NCBI RefSeq assembly: GCF_007829955.1
Contig: NZ_VIWX01000001.1
Location: forward strand, 1,240,001-1,304,000
Length of the DNA stretch: 64,000 bases
Direction of reading: 5' to 3'
Source of the DNA: Saccharopolyspora dendranthemae
GTDB taxonomy: Bacteria; Actinomycetota; Actinomycetes; Mycobacteriales; Pseudonocardiaceae
Made by a program: the position numbers and the translations under genes
The notes under the pieces: model-generated
What the model was told of the DNA's origin: nothing
What the model saw: only the letters and a program-made list of their open reading frames with translations
Databases searched by the model: none
Part shown: positions 44,467-55,145 of the stretch, piece by piece
Layout: the number at the start of each line of letters is the position of its first letter
How positions within the stretch are numbered: the stretch's first letter is position 1

Positions 44467-45435
44467 ATGACCAGAACCGCAGTGACGCGGCAGTGGCGCC
44501 GCGGCGCTCTGGGCCTGCTGACAGCGGGCGCGCTGGCTTCGGCCACCGTCGCAGCCTCGCTCCCGGCGCAGGCCGCCGAGCCGCACCCGGCCGACGTCAC
44601 CCGGGCCGGAACGCCTCCGCCCGAGGAGTTCTGGGGCGATGTGGCGAGCATTCCCCCGGCGCAGAACGAACTCATGGTCAAGGTCATCAACCAGACCAAC
44701 GGCCAGTACCCGGACGACCAGGTCTACTGGACGTTCGACGGCGAGACGCACTCCATCGCCGAGCAGCCCTACCTGGACATGCCCGCGAACTCGGCCGGTC
44801 GCATGGAGTTCCACGTCGGCGCACCGGACAGCCCGCTGACCGACTTCATCGAGTTCACCGTGGGCGAGAACGTCTTCAACGGCAACACCACGCGCGTGGA
44901 CGCCTTCGGGTTGAAGCTGGCGATGCGGCTGCACGCCGACGACGGTTTCGACGCGGCGTTCGGCGAGGACTACGAGACGTTCCAGGAGAGCCGCGAGGCG
45001 ACCTTCCAGAAGTTCCGCGATGAGGTCCCGGAGGAGTTCAAGCACCTCGCCGACGATCCCAACCGGATCATCGCACCGGGCAGCTCGCCGGAGTTCCAGG
45101 ACGGCGGCGCGCAGGCGGGCTACTTCACCGACTACGCGAACTCGGTCGGCGTGAACGAGACGACGCAGAACATCTTCGGGTGCGCCGGGACGCTGGGCGG
45201 CGACGCCAACAAGTGCGCTGCGCTCAACCGGCACGTCGCCGACCTGCCCGAGGACCAGCAGCACGACCCGTCGAAGTTCTACCCGACCGGTCCGGCGAAC
45301 TACTACGCCCAGTTCTGGCACGACCACAACATCGACGGCAAGGCCTACGGGTTCCCGTACGACGACGTGGCGGAACAGGCCTCCTACGTCTCCCACGAGG
45401 GGCCGCAATGGCTGGTCGTGGCCGTGGGTTCCTGA
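44467..45435 (+). CDS. Secreted GH64 beta-1,3-glucanase (laminarinase-like)
   Basis: A 322-residue protein. The signal peptide (about residues 1-37, ...LLTAGALASATVAASLPAQAA) is followed by a GH64/thaumatin-like domain with VKVINQTNGQYPD, VYWTF and HSIAEQPYLDMPANSAGRME, then FNGNTTRVDAFGLKLAMRLH. GH64 enzymes release oligosaccharides from beta-1,3-glucan. The start is supported by GGAGAG 5 nt upstream. A palindrome shared with the GH55-like gene indicates joint control. No carbohydrate-binding module is appended. Confidence 0.88.
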   Translation: MTRTAVTRQWRRGALGLLTAGALASATVAASLPAQAAEPHPADVTRAGTPPPEEFWGDVASIPPAQNELMVKVINQTNGQYPDDQVYWTFDGETHSIAEQPYLDMPANSAGRMEFHVGAPDSPLTDFIEFTVGENVFNGNTTRVDAFGLKLAMRLHADDGFDAAFGEDYETFQESREATFQKFRDEVPEEFKHLADDPNRIIAPGSSPEFQDGGAQAGYFTDYANSVGVNETTQNIFGCAGTLGGDANKCAALNRHVADLPEDQQHDPSKFYPTGPANYYAQFWHDHNIDGKAYGFPYDDVAEQASYVSHEGPQWLVVAVGS

Positions 45436-45538
45436 CCTCCTAGCTGGAATTCCCAGCAGGAGAACGAGACTCGGGGCGCGTCCGCACCTCCCGCGCGGGC
45501 GCGCCCCGGACCTGCTTTAGGCACTGTTCGTGGTCGGT

Positions 45539-45594
45539 GTCCTGTGGGGGGTGGGGGAAGTTTTCATGAAAACTTCCCCCACCCCCCACAGGAC
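45539..45594. terminator. Perfect 56-bp palindrome, bidirectional terminator
   Basis: Arms of 28 bp pair without mismatch. The stem is G/C-rich with an AAGTTTTCATGAAAACTT core. It lies between the convergent GH64 gene (ends 45435) and esterase gene (ends 45644). Confidence 0.8.
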
Positions 45595-45643
45595 CCGAAA
45601 CGAGTCCCCACACCTATCAGTCGGTGGCGCGGGTCCACGCTTC

Positions 45644-46606
45644 TCAGTCCGTGGCTCGGGGCCGTACCAGGGCCGTTGAGAACTCGGCGCAGAGCTCGCC
45701 CAGCGCTTGCGGCGCGCTGCGGCAGAGGTTCGGGAAGGCCAGGAAGCCGTGCGGCATGCCGACGTAGGTGGTGGTGCGAACCGGGACCCCGGCGGCCCGC
45801 AACGCCTCCCCGTAGCGCAGCCCGTCGTCGCGGATCGGGTCGTGCTCGGCGACCTGGATCAGCGCGGGCGGCAGCCCCTCGTGCGCCGCTTTCAGCGGTG
45901 AGGCCAGCGGGTTCGCCGGGTCCTGACCACCGAGGTAGGTGTCCTTCATCTTCGTGGCCTCGGCCGTGGTGATCACCGGCGCGTGGGCCTTCTCCTGCAG
46001 CGACGGGCTGCCGAGGGTGAGATCGGTGGCCGGGTAGATCAGGCCCTGGAAGGCGATCTCCGGGCCGGAGCGGTCCCGCGCCAGCAGGCACATCACGGCG
46101 GCCAGGTTGCCGCCCGCGCTGTCGCCCATGACCGCGATGCGCTCCGGGTCCGCGCCGAGGTCAGCGGCGCGCGCGGCCACGTCGACCAGCGCCGCGTAGC
46201 AGTCCTCCACCGCCGCCGGGAACCGGTGGGCGGGGGCGAGCCGGTAGTCCACCGACACCACGACCGCCCCGACCTCCTGGGCGATGCGGCCGCAGGACCA
46301 GTCCCCCATGTCGAGGTTGCCGCCGATGAAACCACCGCCGTGGATGTTGAAGACCAGCGGAAGCGGCTCGGTGGCGTGCATCGGCCGGTACACCCGGATC
46401 CCGATCCGGCCCTCGGCGCCGGCGGCGGTGAGGTCGGTGGTGATGATGCCCGGCGGGCGCGCGCCCAGCAGGTAGTCGACGACCTTGTTGCGCGGCAAGG
46501 TCTTCCGCTGCCGAGCGAGCAGCTGCTCGTCGGTCATGTCCGTCACGCTGGGTGCCAGGCCGGTCAGCTTCCCGAGCAGCCTGACCCGCAGGTCCATCTC
46601 AGCCAT
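45644..46606 (-). CDS. HSL-family alpha/beta-hydrolase (esterase/lipase)
   Basis: A 320-residue hydrolase with the HGGGF oxyanion motif near residue 90, the nucleophile motif GDSAGGN, EHDPIRDDG with the acid, and MPHGF with the His: the hormone-sensitive-lipase/acetyl-esterase pattern. No signal peptide. It lies 15 nt after the stop of the DHA2 transporter on the same strand, so it may be co-transcribed with the TetR-transporter pair and detoxify an ester-containing compound. Confidence 0.9.
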   Translation of the reverse strand: MAEMDLRVRLLGKLTGLAPSVTDMTDEQLLARQRKTLPRNKVVDYLLGARPPGIITTDLTAAGAEGRIGIRVYRPMHATEPLPLVFNIHGGGFIGGNLDMGDWSCGRIAQEVGAVVVSVDYRLAPAHRFPAAVEDCYAALVDVAARAADLGADPERIAVMGDSAGGNLAAVMCLLARDRSGPEIAFQGLIYPATDLTLGSPSLQEKAHAPVITTAEATKMKDTYLGGQDPANPLASPLKAAHEGLPPALIQVAEHDPIRDDGLRYGEALRAAGVPVRTTTYVGMPHGFLAFPNLCRSAPQALGELCAEFSTALVRPRATD

Positions 46607-46621
46607 GCGAGTTCCTCACGA

Positions 46622-48860
<2,239 letters not shown>

Positions 48861-48867
<7 letters not shown>

Positions 48868-48876
48868 TATTGCACT
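48861..48876. promoter_or_regulatory. Operator palindrome over the TetR start codon
   Basis: AGTGCA-TTAT-TGCACT dyad overlapping ATG 48867, consistent with autorepression. The start-proximal location also suggests a short or absent leader. Confidence 0.6.
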
Positions 48877-49009
48877 ATCGGCTCCAGCGTGCAGAACCGG
48901 TTGGCCTGATGCGCCGTTGCGGAGTGCGGCGGTAGCGGTTGTTGCAGATGCGGGACTCGGTCCGCACCGCCGAGCAACGCGATCCTGGAACAGCTTCTGA
49001 GGTAGAACT

Positions 49010-49450
49010 GTGCGCATGGTGGACGCCATCGGCACCGGCCTGGGCAGTCTCGGGTACCGGTTCAACATGATCGCCAGGCAGGCGCGCGCGAACTTCGAGC
49101 AGCGGCTCGGCGAGGCCGGGGCGAGCTTCACGACCTGGACGATCCTGGAAGCCCTCACCGTGCACGGGCCGCTGATCCAACGCGATCTCGCCGGATCGCT
49201 GCACGTCAGCGGGCAGACGCTGGCCCGCCAGGTGGATCGGCTGGTCGACAGCGGCTGGCTGGTGCGCGGGGAGGCGGAGGGCGACCGCCGCGCCGTGCGC
49301 CTGCACCTCACCGGCGAGGGCCGCGCCGCCCACCACCGCCTGCAACGGGCCTCCCGCAAGGCGAACGAACAGCTGGTCACCGGCCTGTCCGCCGAGGAGA
49401 TCGACGTCCTCGACGACCTGCTGGCCCGCCTCGCCCGGAACTTCGGCTGA
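49010..49450 (+). CDS. MarR-family transcriptional regulator
   Basis: 146 residues from GTG 49010 (GAGGT 6 nt upstream; ATG 49016 is an alternative). The winged helix has LIQRDLAGSLHVSGQTLARQ as recognition region and EGDRRAVRLHLTGEG as wing. It is transcribed just ahead of the arylamine N-acetyltransferase gene (41 nt apart), which it may control. Confidence 0.92.
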   Translation: MRMVDAIGTGLGSLGYRFNMIARQARANFEQRLGEAGASFTTWTILEALTVHGPLIQRDLAGSLHVSGQTLARQVDRLVDSGWLVRGEAEGDRRAVRLHLTGEGRAAHHRLQRASRKANEQLVTGLSAEEIDVLDDLLARLARNFG

Positions 49451-49491
49451 GGCGTTGACTTCGACCGCGCTCGAGGTGTGAAGCCGGTGCC

Positions 49492-50286
49492 ATGACCGGT
49501 TCCTGGGGTGTGGAAGCACTCGACCTCGACGCGTACCTCGCTCGCGTGGAGCAGCCCGCGGCACCGCCGACCGCCGAGGCGCTCGCCGCCCTGCACGAGG
49601 CGCACGTGCGCACGATCCCGTTCGAGAACGTCGACCCCGCTCGCGGGCTCAGGCCGAGCCTCGACCTGGAGGCGATCGCGGCGAAACTGGTCGGCAGGCG
49701 ACGCGGCGGCTACTGCTTCGAGCACGGCCTGCTGTTCGCCGCCGCGCTGGAACGCCTCGGCTACGACGTCTCCCGCCGGGCCGCACGCGTCCAGCCGCAC
49801 CACAACGGCCCTCGGACGCACATGAACCTCGTCGTCACCGTCGACGGCACCGAGCACCTCGCCGACGTCGGGTTCGGCGCCGGTGTGCTGCGGCCGATGC
49901 CCCTGGAGGACGGCACGGTCGTCGACCAGGCGGGCTGGGAGCACCGCCTGGTCCGCGACGGGCGCACCTGGACGCTGGAGAAAGCGACCTCCGACGGCTG
50001 GGAACCGCTGCACGCCTTCGACGATCAGCCGCAGCGCCTCATCGACTACGAGGTCTACAACCACTACACGGCCACGCATCCCGACTCGCCGTTCACCGGC
50101 AAGCTCGTCGTGATGCGCCTCGATCACGGCCTCAGCCGCAAGCTCATCGGCACCACGCTCGTCGTCGAACGCCCGGACGGCTCGCAGGAGGCGACGCCGG
50201 TCGCCGACGTCGCGGAAGCGCTCCGCTCCCTGGACGTCGACCTCACCGAGGACGAACTCGCGGACCTCCAGGCCCCATCACCGTGA
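49492..50286 (+). CDS. nat: Arylamine N-acetyltransferase
   Basis: A 264-residue enzyme that transfers acetyl from acetyl-CoA to aromatic amines or hydrazines. The catalytic triad is complete: Cys75 in RRGGYCFEHG, His110 in THMNLVV and Asp125 in LADVGFG. Length is typical of bacterial NATs. It follows a MarR gene on the same strand. A role in amide formation on polyketides (as in RifF) is possible but has no support in this neighbourhood. Confidence 0.93.
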   Translation: MTGSWGVEALDLDAYLARVEQPAAPPTAEALAALHEAHVRTIPFENVDPARGLRPSLDLEAIAAKLVGRRRGGYCFEHGLLFAAALERLGYDVSRRAARVQPHHNGPRTHMNLVVTVDGTEHLADVGFGAGVLRPMPLEDGTVVDQAGWEHRLVRDGRTWTLEKATSDGWEPLHAFDDQPQRLIDYEVYNHYTATHPDSPFTGKLVVMRLDHGLSRKLIGTTLVVERPDGSQEATPVADVAEALRSLDVDLTEDELADLQAPSP

Positions 50287-50302
50287 TGGCAATGGGGTCG
50301 GC

Positions 50303-51496
50303 TCAGACGAGCTGCTCCAGGTCTTCGACGATCTTCGACAGCGGCGGCAGGGCCAGGGTGCGGCGCTGGACACCGCGAGCGGCGCTGCGGAACGACGGTT
50401 CTTCCAGCACCTTCGACACCGCCTCGTGGAGAGCCGGCACGGTGGCGTCCTCGATGTTGAGCGCCAGACCCGCGCCGAGTTCGACGACGCGCGCGGCGTT
50501 GTCGGGCTGTTCGGCGAACATCGGCAGGCCCACCAGCGGGACACCGGCGTAGAGGGATTCGCGGGTGCTGTTGAACCCGCAGTGGCTGATGAACGCGTCG
50601 CAGGCGGGGAGCAGCGTCTGCTGCTGGACGAACGAAGTCAGGTGCACGTTCTCCGCCCGCACCCCGGACCAGTCCCGCGGATCGCGGTGGGCGCCCAGCG
50701 CGACCACACCGGTGACCGGGAGCTTCCCGAGGACCTCGATGATCGTCTCCAGCAGCGCGGGACGTTCGCCCAGCATCGCCGGGGCGTTGGAGCCGAGGCT
50801 CGCCAGCACCAGCGGCCGGTCCGGCAGGTCGGCGATCTCCGGGTCCAGCTGCTGCTCGTCGCCGCTCGGGACCCGGTAGTGCCGCGCGGAGTCCAGGCGC
50901 GCGCCCTGCGGGTAGTAGACGTCCGGGATCACGCCCGCGCGGAAGGTGTGCATCGGCTGCCACGGGTCCTCGATCGGCGCGAGCCCGAAGCGCTCACGAC
51001 CGGCGTTGACCTCGTCCAGGATCTCGCCGTAGGGCGCCATCGGCCCGATGTCGAGGACGGCGCTGGGCACGCCCCACTTCTCGGCCGCGAAGTAGCCGCC
51101 GAACTCGGTCGCTTCGCGGATCACCAGGTCCGGCCGATCGGCGGACTCCAGAAGCCGTTCCCCGAAACGGGTTCCGAGCAGGTTGACGAAGTTGCGGCCG
51201 AAGACGTCCGGCGTCACGCCGATCGTCTCCACGCCGCGCTTGGCGGCGTTCTCGGGCGTGAATCCCGTTGCGCCGTACCGATCCGGGTCCGCGGCGAGGT
51301 CGTGCATGCTCAGCAGGTCGGGCAGCGGCAGCGGTGTGAGGCCGGCGCTCTCGATGGTGCCGGCCATCGCCTCGCTGGTGGCGACGACGACCTCGTGCCC
51401 GGCGTCGCGCAGCTGCCTGCCGACCGGCAGCATGAGCGGCACGAGGTGCGAGTACGCGGGCATGGCTGTCAGGAGGATGCGCAAGGTCAATCCCAT
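50303..51496 (-). CDS. MGT/YjiC-family UDP-glycosyltransferase (GT1)
   Basis: A 397-residue GT-B glycosyltransferase. The N-terminal domain has RILLTAMPAYSHLVPLMLPV, and the C-terminal nucleotide-sugar motif runs from CDAFISHCGFNSTRESLYAG to PLVGLPMFAEQPDNA. Related enzymes glucosylate macrolides, flavonoids and other acceptors, often for self-protection. A 24-bp palindrome lies 20 nt upstream of the start, so expression is probably controlled by a TetR-type regulator not present nearby. Confidence 0.9.
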   Translation of the reverse strand: MGLTLRILLTAMPAYSHLVPLMLPVGRQLRDAGHEVVVATSEAMAGTIESAGLTPLPLPDLLSMHDLAADPDRYGATGFTPENAAKRGVETIGVTPDVFGRNFVNLLGTRFGERLLESADRPDLVIREATEFGGYFAAEKWGVPSAVLDIGPMAPYGEILDEVNAGRERFGLAPIEDPWQPMHTFRAGVIPDVYYPQGARLDSARHYRVPSGDEQQLDPEIADLPDRPLVLASLGSNAPAMLGERPALLETIIEVLGKLPVTGVVALGAHRDPRDWSGVRAENVHLTSFVQQQTLLPACDAFISHCGFNSTRESLYAGVPLVGLPMFAEQPDNAARVVELGAGLALNIEDATVPALHEAVSKVLEEPSFRSAARGVQRRTLALPPLSKIVEDLEQLV

Positions 51497-51515
51497 TCGG
51501 CCGGGTTCGCAGGCA

Positions 51516-51539
51516 AACTAGACAGCATGCTGTCTAGTT
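51516..51539. promoter_or_regulatory. Orphan TetR-type operator upstream of the glycosyltransferase
   Basis: Perfect 24-bp palindrome (half-site AACTAGACAGCA, centre at 51527/51528) just upstream of the glycosyltransferase start. TAGACAGCATGCTGTCTA is a familiar TetR-family operator type, yet no TetR gene is adjacent. Confidence 0.8.
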
Positions 51540-51558
51540 GCGACGGTACACCCGCCGC

Positions 51559-52335
51559 TCAGCGCTCGTGACGCGGAACCACGGCGTAGACCGCGAGATC
51601 CTTCGGCGTCCCCTTCGCCCGGAACCGGCGGCTGCGCGTGACGTAGCGGCCGCGGTCGACGGCCTCCAGCACCTGCTGGGTGACCAGCACTTCCCCACCG
51701 CCTGCGGCGTCGGCGACCCGAGCGGCGATGTTGACGTCCACGCCGATGTAGTCCTGGTCGACCTTGCGCGGCTGCCCCCGGTGCAGCCCCACCCGAAGCG
51801 AGGGGCGATATCCGTCGTGGTTGAGCGCGCTGACCGCCGACCCCAGCGCCGCCGCGGCCTCGATCGCCGCGTCAGCGCTGGAGAACGCGACCATGACACC
51901 GTCACCGAGCGACTTGACCACGGTTCCGCCGTAGCCGGTCACCACGTCCTCGCTGACGTCGAAGAACTCCCGGAGCAGCCGGAGGACCTGCTCGTCACCG
52001 GCCCGCAGCGCCCAGGTCGAGAAACCGACCAGATCGGTGAACATGATCGTCACCGGACCGTCGGCGTCCTTCTTCGTCAGCGCCTGCCAGGCCTGGAGGG
52101 TCACGAGCCCCAGCTCGCGCACGGCGCTGGGCCGATCCCCGGCGGCCTGCAGCATCAGCCGAGCCACCCGATCGGAAGGCCTCCCGGAAGCCGGGTAGGC
52201 GGGCTCGCCGGATCCCGGCAGCATCCGCCGGACCCCGCGCAGCGTTCCCACCACGCGCCGGCTCTCGTTGACCTGCCGCGCTCGATCCCCGGCACGACCC
52301 CAGAAGCCCGCAAGCCGCGACCCATCGACCATCAC
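51559..52335 (-). CDS. Class III adenylate/guanylate cyclase
   Basis: 258 residues from GTG 52335 (GAGGGG 6 nt upstream; ATG 52332 alternative). The cyclase domain contains VTIMFTDLVGFS (metal-binding Asp), KSLGDGVMVAF (second metal Asp) and DYIGVDVNIAARV (transition-state Asn/Arg). A short N-terminal region has no recognised sensor. It produces cAMP (or cGMP). No membrane segment is visible. Confidence 0.9.
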   Translation of the reverse strand: MMVDGSRLAGFWGRAGDRARQVNESRRVVGTLRGVRRMLPGSGEPAYPASGRPSDRVARLMLQAAGDRPSAVRELGLVTLQAWQALTKKDADGPVTIMFTDLVGFSTWALRAGDEQVLRLLREFFDVSEDVVTGYGGTVVKSLGDGVMVAFSSADAAIEAAAALGSAVSALNHDGYRPSLRVGLHRGQPRKVDQDYIGVDVNIAARVADAAGGGEVLVTQQVLEAVDRGRYVTRSRRFRAKGTPKDLAVYAVVPRHER

Positions 52336-52484
52336 GCGAACCCCTCACACCCGACCACTCGCCGCCCACACCCTACTGTTAAGTAGGTTGCGTGCGGCCA
52401 CACCTCCTCTCCGGGTGAAGTGTTCGATCTCCACGGAAGTCCCGACTCCCAGTCGGGACGCCACCGGCGGGGGTGACGCGGTGG

Positions 52485-52520
52485 ATTGACATGCAAGTCG
52501 TTGCTTGCCTATCGTCGCCG
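52485..52520 (+). promoter_or_regulatory. Promoter and operator of the ArsR-VOC operon
   Basis: TTGACA at 52486-52491 and CTATCG at 52509-52514 are separated by 17 bp. Inside the spacer, GCAAG-TCGTTG-CTTGC forms a dyad. The predicted transcript start lies 2-3 nt before GTG 52523, so the ArsR mRNA would be essentially leaderless and repressed by its own product. Confidence 0.65.
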
Positions 52521-52522
52521 GT

Positions 52523-52807
52523 GTGGATGACGCCGTGTTCAAGGCTCTGGCTGATCCGACGCGGCGCACGATCCTCGACGAGCTGACCGAACAGAACGGG
52601 CAGACACTGTTCGAGATCTGCGCGCGCCTGGCAACCAAGCACGGGCTCGCCTCCTCGCGGCAAGCGATCTCGCAGCACCTCGACGCCCTCGAGGCCGCGG
52701 GCCTGGTCAGGACGCGCCGGGACGGCCGCTACAAGTTCCACCACATCGACACCGCACCGCTCGAACCGATCGTCGAGCGGTGGCTCAGGGAAAGGCCGGG
52801 CACATGA
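52523..52807 (+). CDS. ArsR-family transcriptional regulator
   Basis: About 94 residues from GTG 52523 (leaderless start inferred; a TTG at 52505 would overlap the promoter). FKALADPTRRTILDEL and SSRQAISQHLDALEAAGLV define the winged helix of the ArsR/SmtB family. No Cys metal site is seen, so it probably senses a small organic compound. Its stop overlaps the VOC start (ATGA). Confidence 0.9.
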   Translation: MDDAVFKALADPTRRTILDELTEQNGQTLFEICARLATKHGLASSRQAISQHLDALEAAGLVRTRRDGRYKFHHIDTAPLEPIVERWLRERPGT

Positions 52808-53190
52808 GGATCAACCTGCACAGCATGATGGTCGACGACCAGGAGAAGGCCCTGCGCTTCTACGCCGACGTCCTCGGCTTCCAGGTCAAGCACGACATCC
52901 CGATGGGCGAGTTCCGCTGGATCACGCTCGTCTCGCCCGAGGAGCCGAACGGCACCGAACTCGTCCTCGAACCCGACCAGCACCCGGCGGCCAAGCCCTT
53001 CAAGGAAGCCCTGGTAGCCGACGGGATCCCGTTCACCTCCTTCGCGGTCGAGGACGTCCAGGCCGAGTACGACCGCCTCACCGCCCTGGGCGTCCGCTTC
53101 ACCCAGCCGCCCACCGACATGGGGCCGGTCACCACCGCGGTCCTCGACGACACCTGCGGCAACCTCCTCCAGATCGCCCACGAGAAGTGA
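52804..53190 (+). CDS. VOC/glyoxalase-family protein
   Basis: A 128-residue single VOC domain in two beta-alpha-beta-beta-beta halves (RFYADVLGFQVKHD and TTAVLDDTCGNLLQI). Such proteins are glyoxalase-like enzymes or antibiotic-binding/resistance proteins. It is translationally coupled to an ArsR regulator, which suggests inducible detoxification. Confidence 0.9.
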   Translation: MRINLHSMMVDDQEKALRFYADVLGFQVKHDIPMGEFRWITLVSPEEPNGTELVLEPDQHPAAKPFKEALVADGIPFTSFAVEDVQAEYDRLTALGVRFTQPPTDMGPVTTAVLDDTCGNLLQIAHEK

Positions 53191-53229
53191 GCGCCTGACC
53201 AGGACGCGTTCGAACAGGGCCTGACCGGC

Positions 53230-54378
53230 TCAGGTGGTTCGGTTGAGGGCTCGGTCGAGGTCGCGCCAGAGGTCTTCCGGGGATTCGAGACCGACCGACA
53301 GGCGGAGCAGCGCGTCCGGGATGCCGCCTGCCGCGCGGTCCTGCGGGGCGACGATGTGGTGTGACAGCGATGCCGGGTGCTGCAGCAGCGTGTCGGTGCT
53401 GCCGAGGCTGACCGCCGGGGTGATCAGGCGGACCGCCGAAATCACCTCGTGCGGCGGGGTTTCCGCTTCGAACGACAGCATCGCACCGCCGGCGGCGAGC
53501 TGGCCGAGCTTGCTCGGGTCCGGGTAGTGCACGGCGCTGACCTTCGGGTGCGCGAGCAGGCGTTCCGCGAGAACCGCTGCGGTGGCCGACGATCGCTCCA
53601 TGCGGACCGGCAGCGTGGCCAAGCCGCGCTGCAGGAGGTACGCCGCCGAGGGGTGCAGCACTCCGCCCGTGGCGATGCGGACCTGGCGCAGGCGCCGGGC
53701 GAATTCCTCCGCGCAGGTCACCACACCACCCATGGCGTCCCCGTGCCCGCCGAGGAACTTCGTCGCGCTGTGCAGGACCACGGCGGCGCCGAAGTCGGTG
53801 GGGCGCTGCAGAGCCGGTGTGGCGAAGGTGTTGTCGACGAGCACCGGAACGCCACCTGCGGCGTCCGCGACAGCGCGGATGTCGATCTCCGCGAGCGTCG
53901 GGTTGGCCGGGCTCTCGACGATGACCAGGCCGGTCTCCGGCCGGATGGCGGCACCGACGTCCGCCGGGTCCGCCCAGGTGATCTGGTTGCCCAGCAGTCC
54001 GGACGCGATGAGGTGGTCGCTGGTGCCGTAGAGCGGCCTCGCCGCCACGACGTGCGGACGACCGGCTGCGACGGTGGCGAGCAGGCACGCCGACAGCGCC
54101 GCCATGCCCGAGGCGAAGGCGACACCGGACTCGCAGCCTTCGAGCTCGGCGATGGCTCCCTCGAACCGGGCGACCGTCGGGTTGCCCAGCCGGGCGTAGA
54201 TCGGCGTGCCCGTCACCTGGGCTCCTGTGGTCATCACGTCGAGGCGCTCGGCCTCGTCCCTGCTGTCCCGGCTGGGATAGGTCGTCGAGAGGTCCAGCGG
54301 AACGGCGTGCAGGCCCTGATCGGTGAGGTCGTCGCGGCCGGCGTGCACGGCACGGGTCCAAAACGTCTGTTCGGTCAC
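53230..54378 (-). CDS. Cys/Met-metabolism PLP-dependent enzyme (trans-sulfuration family)
   Basis: 382 residues from GTG 54378. It belongs to the cystathionine gamma-synthase/gamma-lyase/methionine gamma-lyase family. The PLP lysine lies in LHSATKFLGGHGD; YARLGNPTV near the N-terminus and SPANPTL are further family signatures. The exact reaction cannot be assigned. An Lrp-family regulator gene lies 128 nt upstream on the same strand and probably controls it. Confidence 0.9.
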   Translation of the reverse strand: MTEQTFWTRAVHAGRDDLTDQGLHAVPLDLSTTYPSRDSRDEAERLDVMTTGAQVTGTPIYARLGNPTVARFEGAIAELEGCESGVAFASGMAALSACLLATVAAGRPHVVAARPLYGTSDHLIASGLLGNQITWADPADVGAAIRPETGLVIVESPANPTLAEIDIRAVADAAGGVPVLVDNTFATPALQRPTDFGAAVVLHSATKFLGGHGDAMGGVVTCAEEFARRLRQVRIATGGVLHPSAAYLLQRGLATLPVRMERSSATAAVLAERLLAHPKVSAVHYPDPSKLGQLAAGGAMLSFEAETPPHEVISAVRLITPAVSLGSTDTLLQHPASLSHHIVAPQDRAAGGIPDALLRLSVGLESPEDLWRDLDRALNRTT

Positions 54379-54506
54379 CGCACGAGGATCAGCGGTCCTC
54401 CGGCGCCGCGGTCGGATCTCCGGATGAACGTCGGCCGAGGGCGGTGTTGATCCGCGTTGGTCCGGCCGCACCGGTCTGAGAGCGCGTTCATCCGGCGATC
54501 GTCCGG

Positions 54507-54989
54507 TCAGCCCTCGGCGCCGGGCGGCAGCAGCGGGCCACCGCGCCACTGGTGGAAGATCAAGTGGGTGTGCACCATGACGACCTCGTCGCGCGCGGTG
54601 AGCTCGTCCAGCACCAGCCTCTGCAGGTCGGCGGCGTCGACGACGGTCACGTGGATGAGGAAGTCGTCCGGTCCGGTCAGGTGGTACAGGTGCCGCGTCT
54701 CGGGCTGGGCGAGGACGTGCTGCACGAACGGGTCCACGAGCGGACGCCGGTGCGGGTGAACGCGCACCGCCAGCATCGCCTCCAGCGGGCGGCCGACCGC
54801 GCTCGGTTCGATCCGCACCGCCGATCCGCGCATCACCCCCGCGTCCCGGAGACGCGCCAACCGGTCCGAGCAGGTCGAGGTCGCGATGCCCGTTCTCGCC
54901 GCCAGCTCGCGGTTGGTCATCCGGGCGTCCTCCTGCAACGCCCGCAGCAAGCGCATGTCCACGACGTCCAGTTCCACCTGTGCAGCCAC
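54507..54989 (-). CDS. Lrp/AsnC-family transcriptional regulator
   Basis: 160 residues from GTG 54989. The helix-turn-helix ARMTNRELAARTGIATSTCSDRL is followed by a RAM ligand-binding domain (VDAADLQRLVLDELTARDEV). It lies directly upstream of the PLP enzyme gene and is divergent from the PEP-synthase-like gene, so amino-acid-responsive control of the PLP enzyme is the simplest reading. Confidence 0.92.
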   Translation of the reverse strand: MAAQVELDVVDMRLLRALQEDARMTNRELAARTGIATSTCSDRLARLRDAGVMRGSAVRIEPSAVGRPLEAMLAVRVHPHRRPLVDPFVQHVLAQPETRHLYHLTGPDDFLIHVTVVDAADLQRLVLDELTARDEVVMVHTHLIFHQWRGGPLLPPGAEG

Positions 54990-55145
54990 GGGCCGCAGCG
55001 TACGGGGGCGCCAGGATTTTGACGGATTCTTGACGGCTGATCGCCGGTCGCGGGCCTAGCATCTGGGCATCGGCCCTTCGGTCGTGGTGTGCCGGGAAGT
55101 CTGGTCGGCGTTGTAATGGTGTTCGCCGTTCGGACTGGAGTGGTG

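Noticed and set aside
48890..48985. Third copy of the structured intergenic repeat
   Set aside because: Only the CCGCACCGCC-AGCAA tail and a GGTAGCGG box are recognisable and the hairpin is missing; too degenerate to call.
54473..54490. TGAGAGCGCGTTCA as a further LacI operator
   Set aside because: The dyad is broken in its right half and it lies in an unrelated Lrp/PLP region; probably chance.
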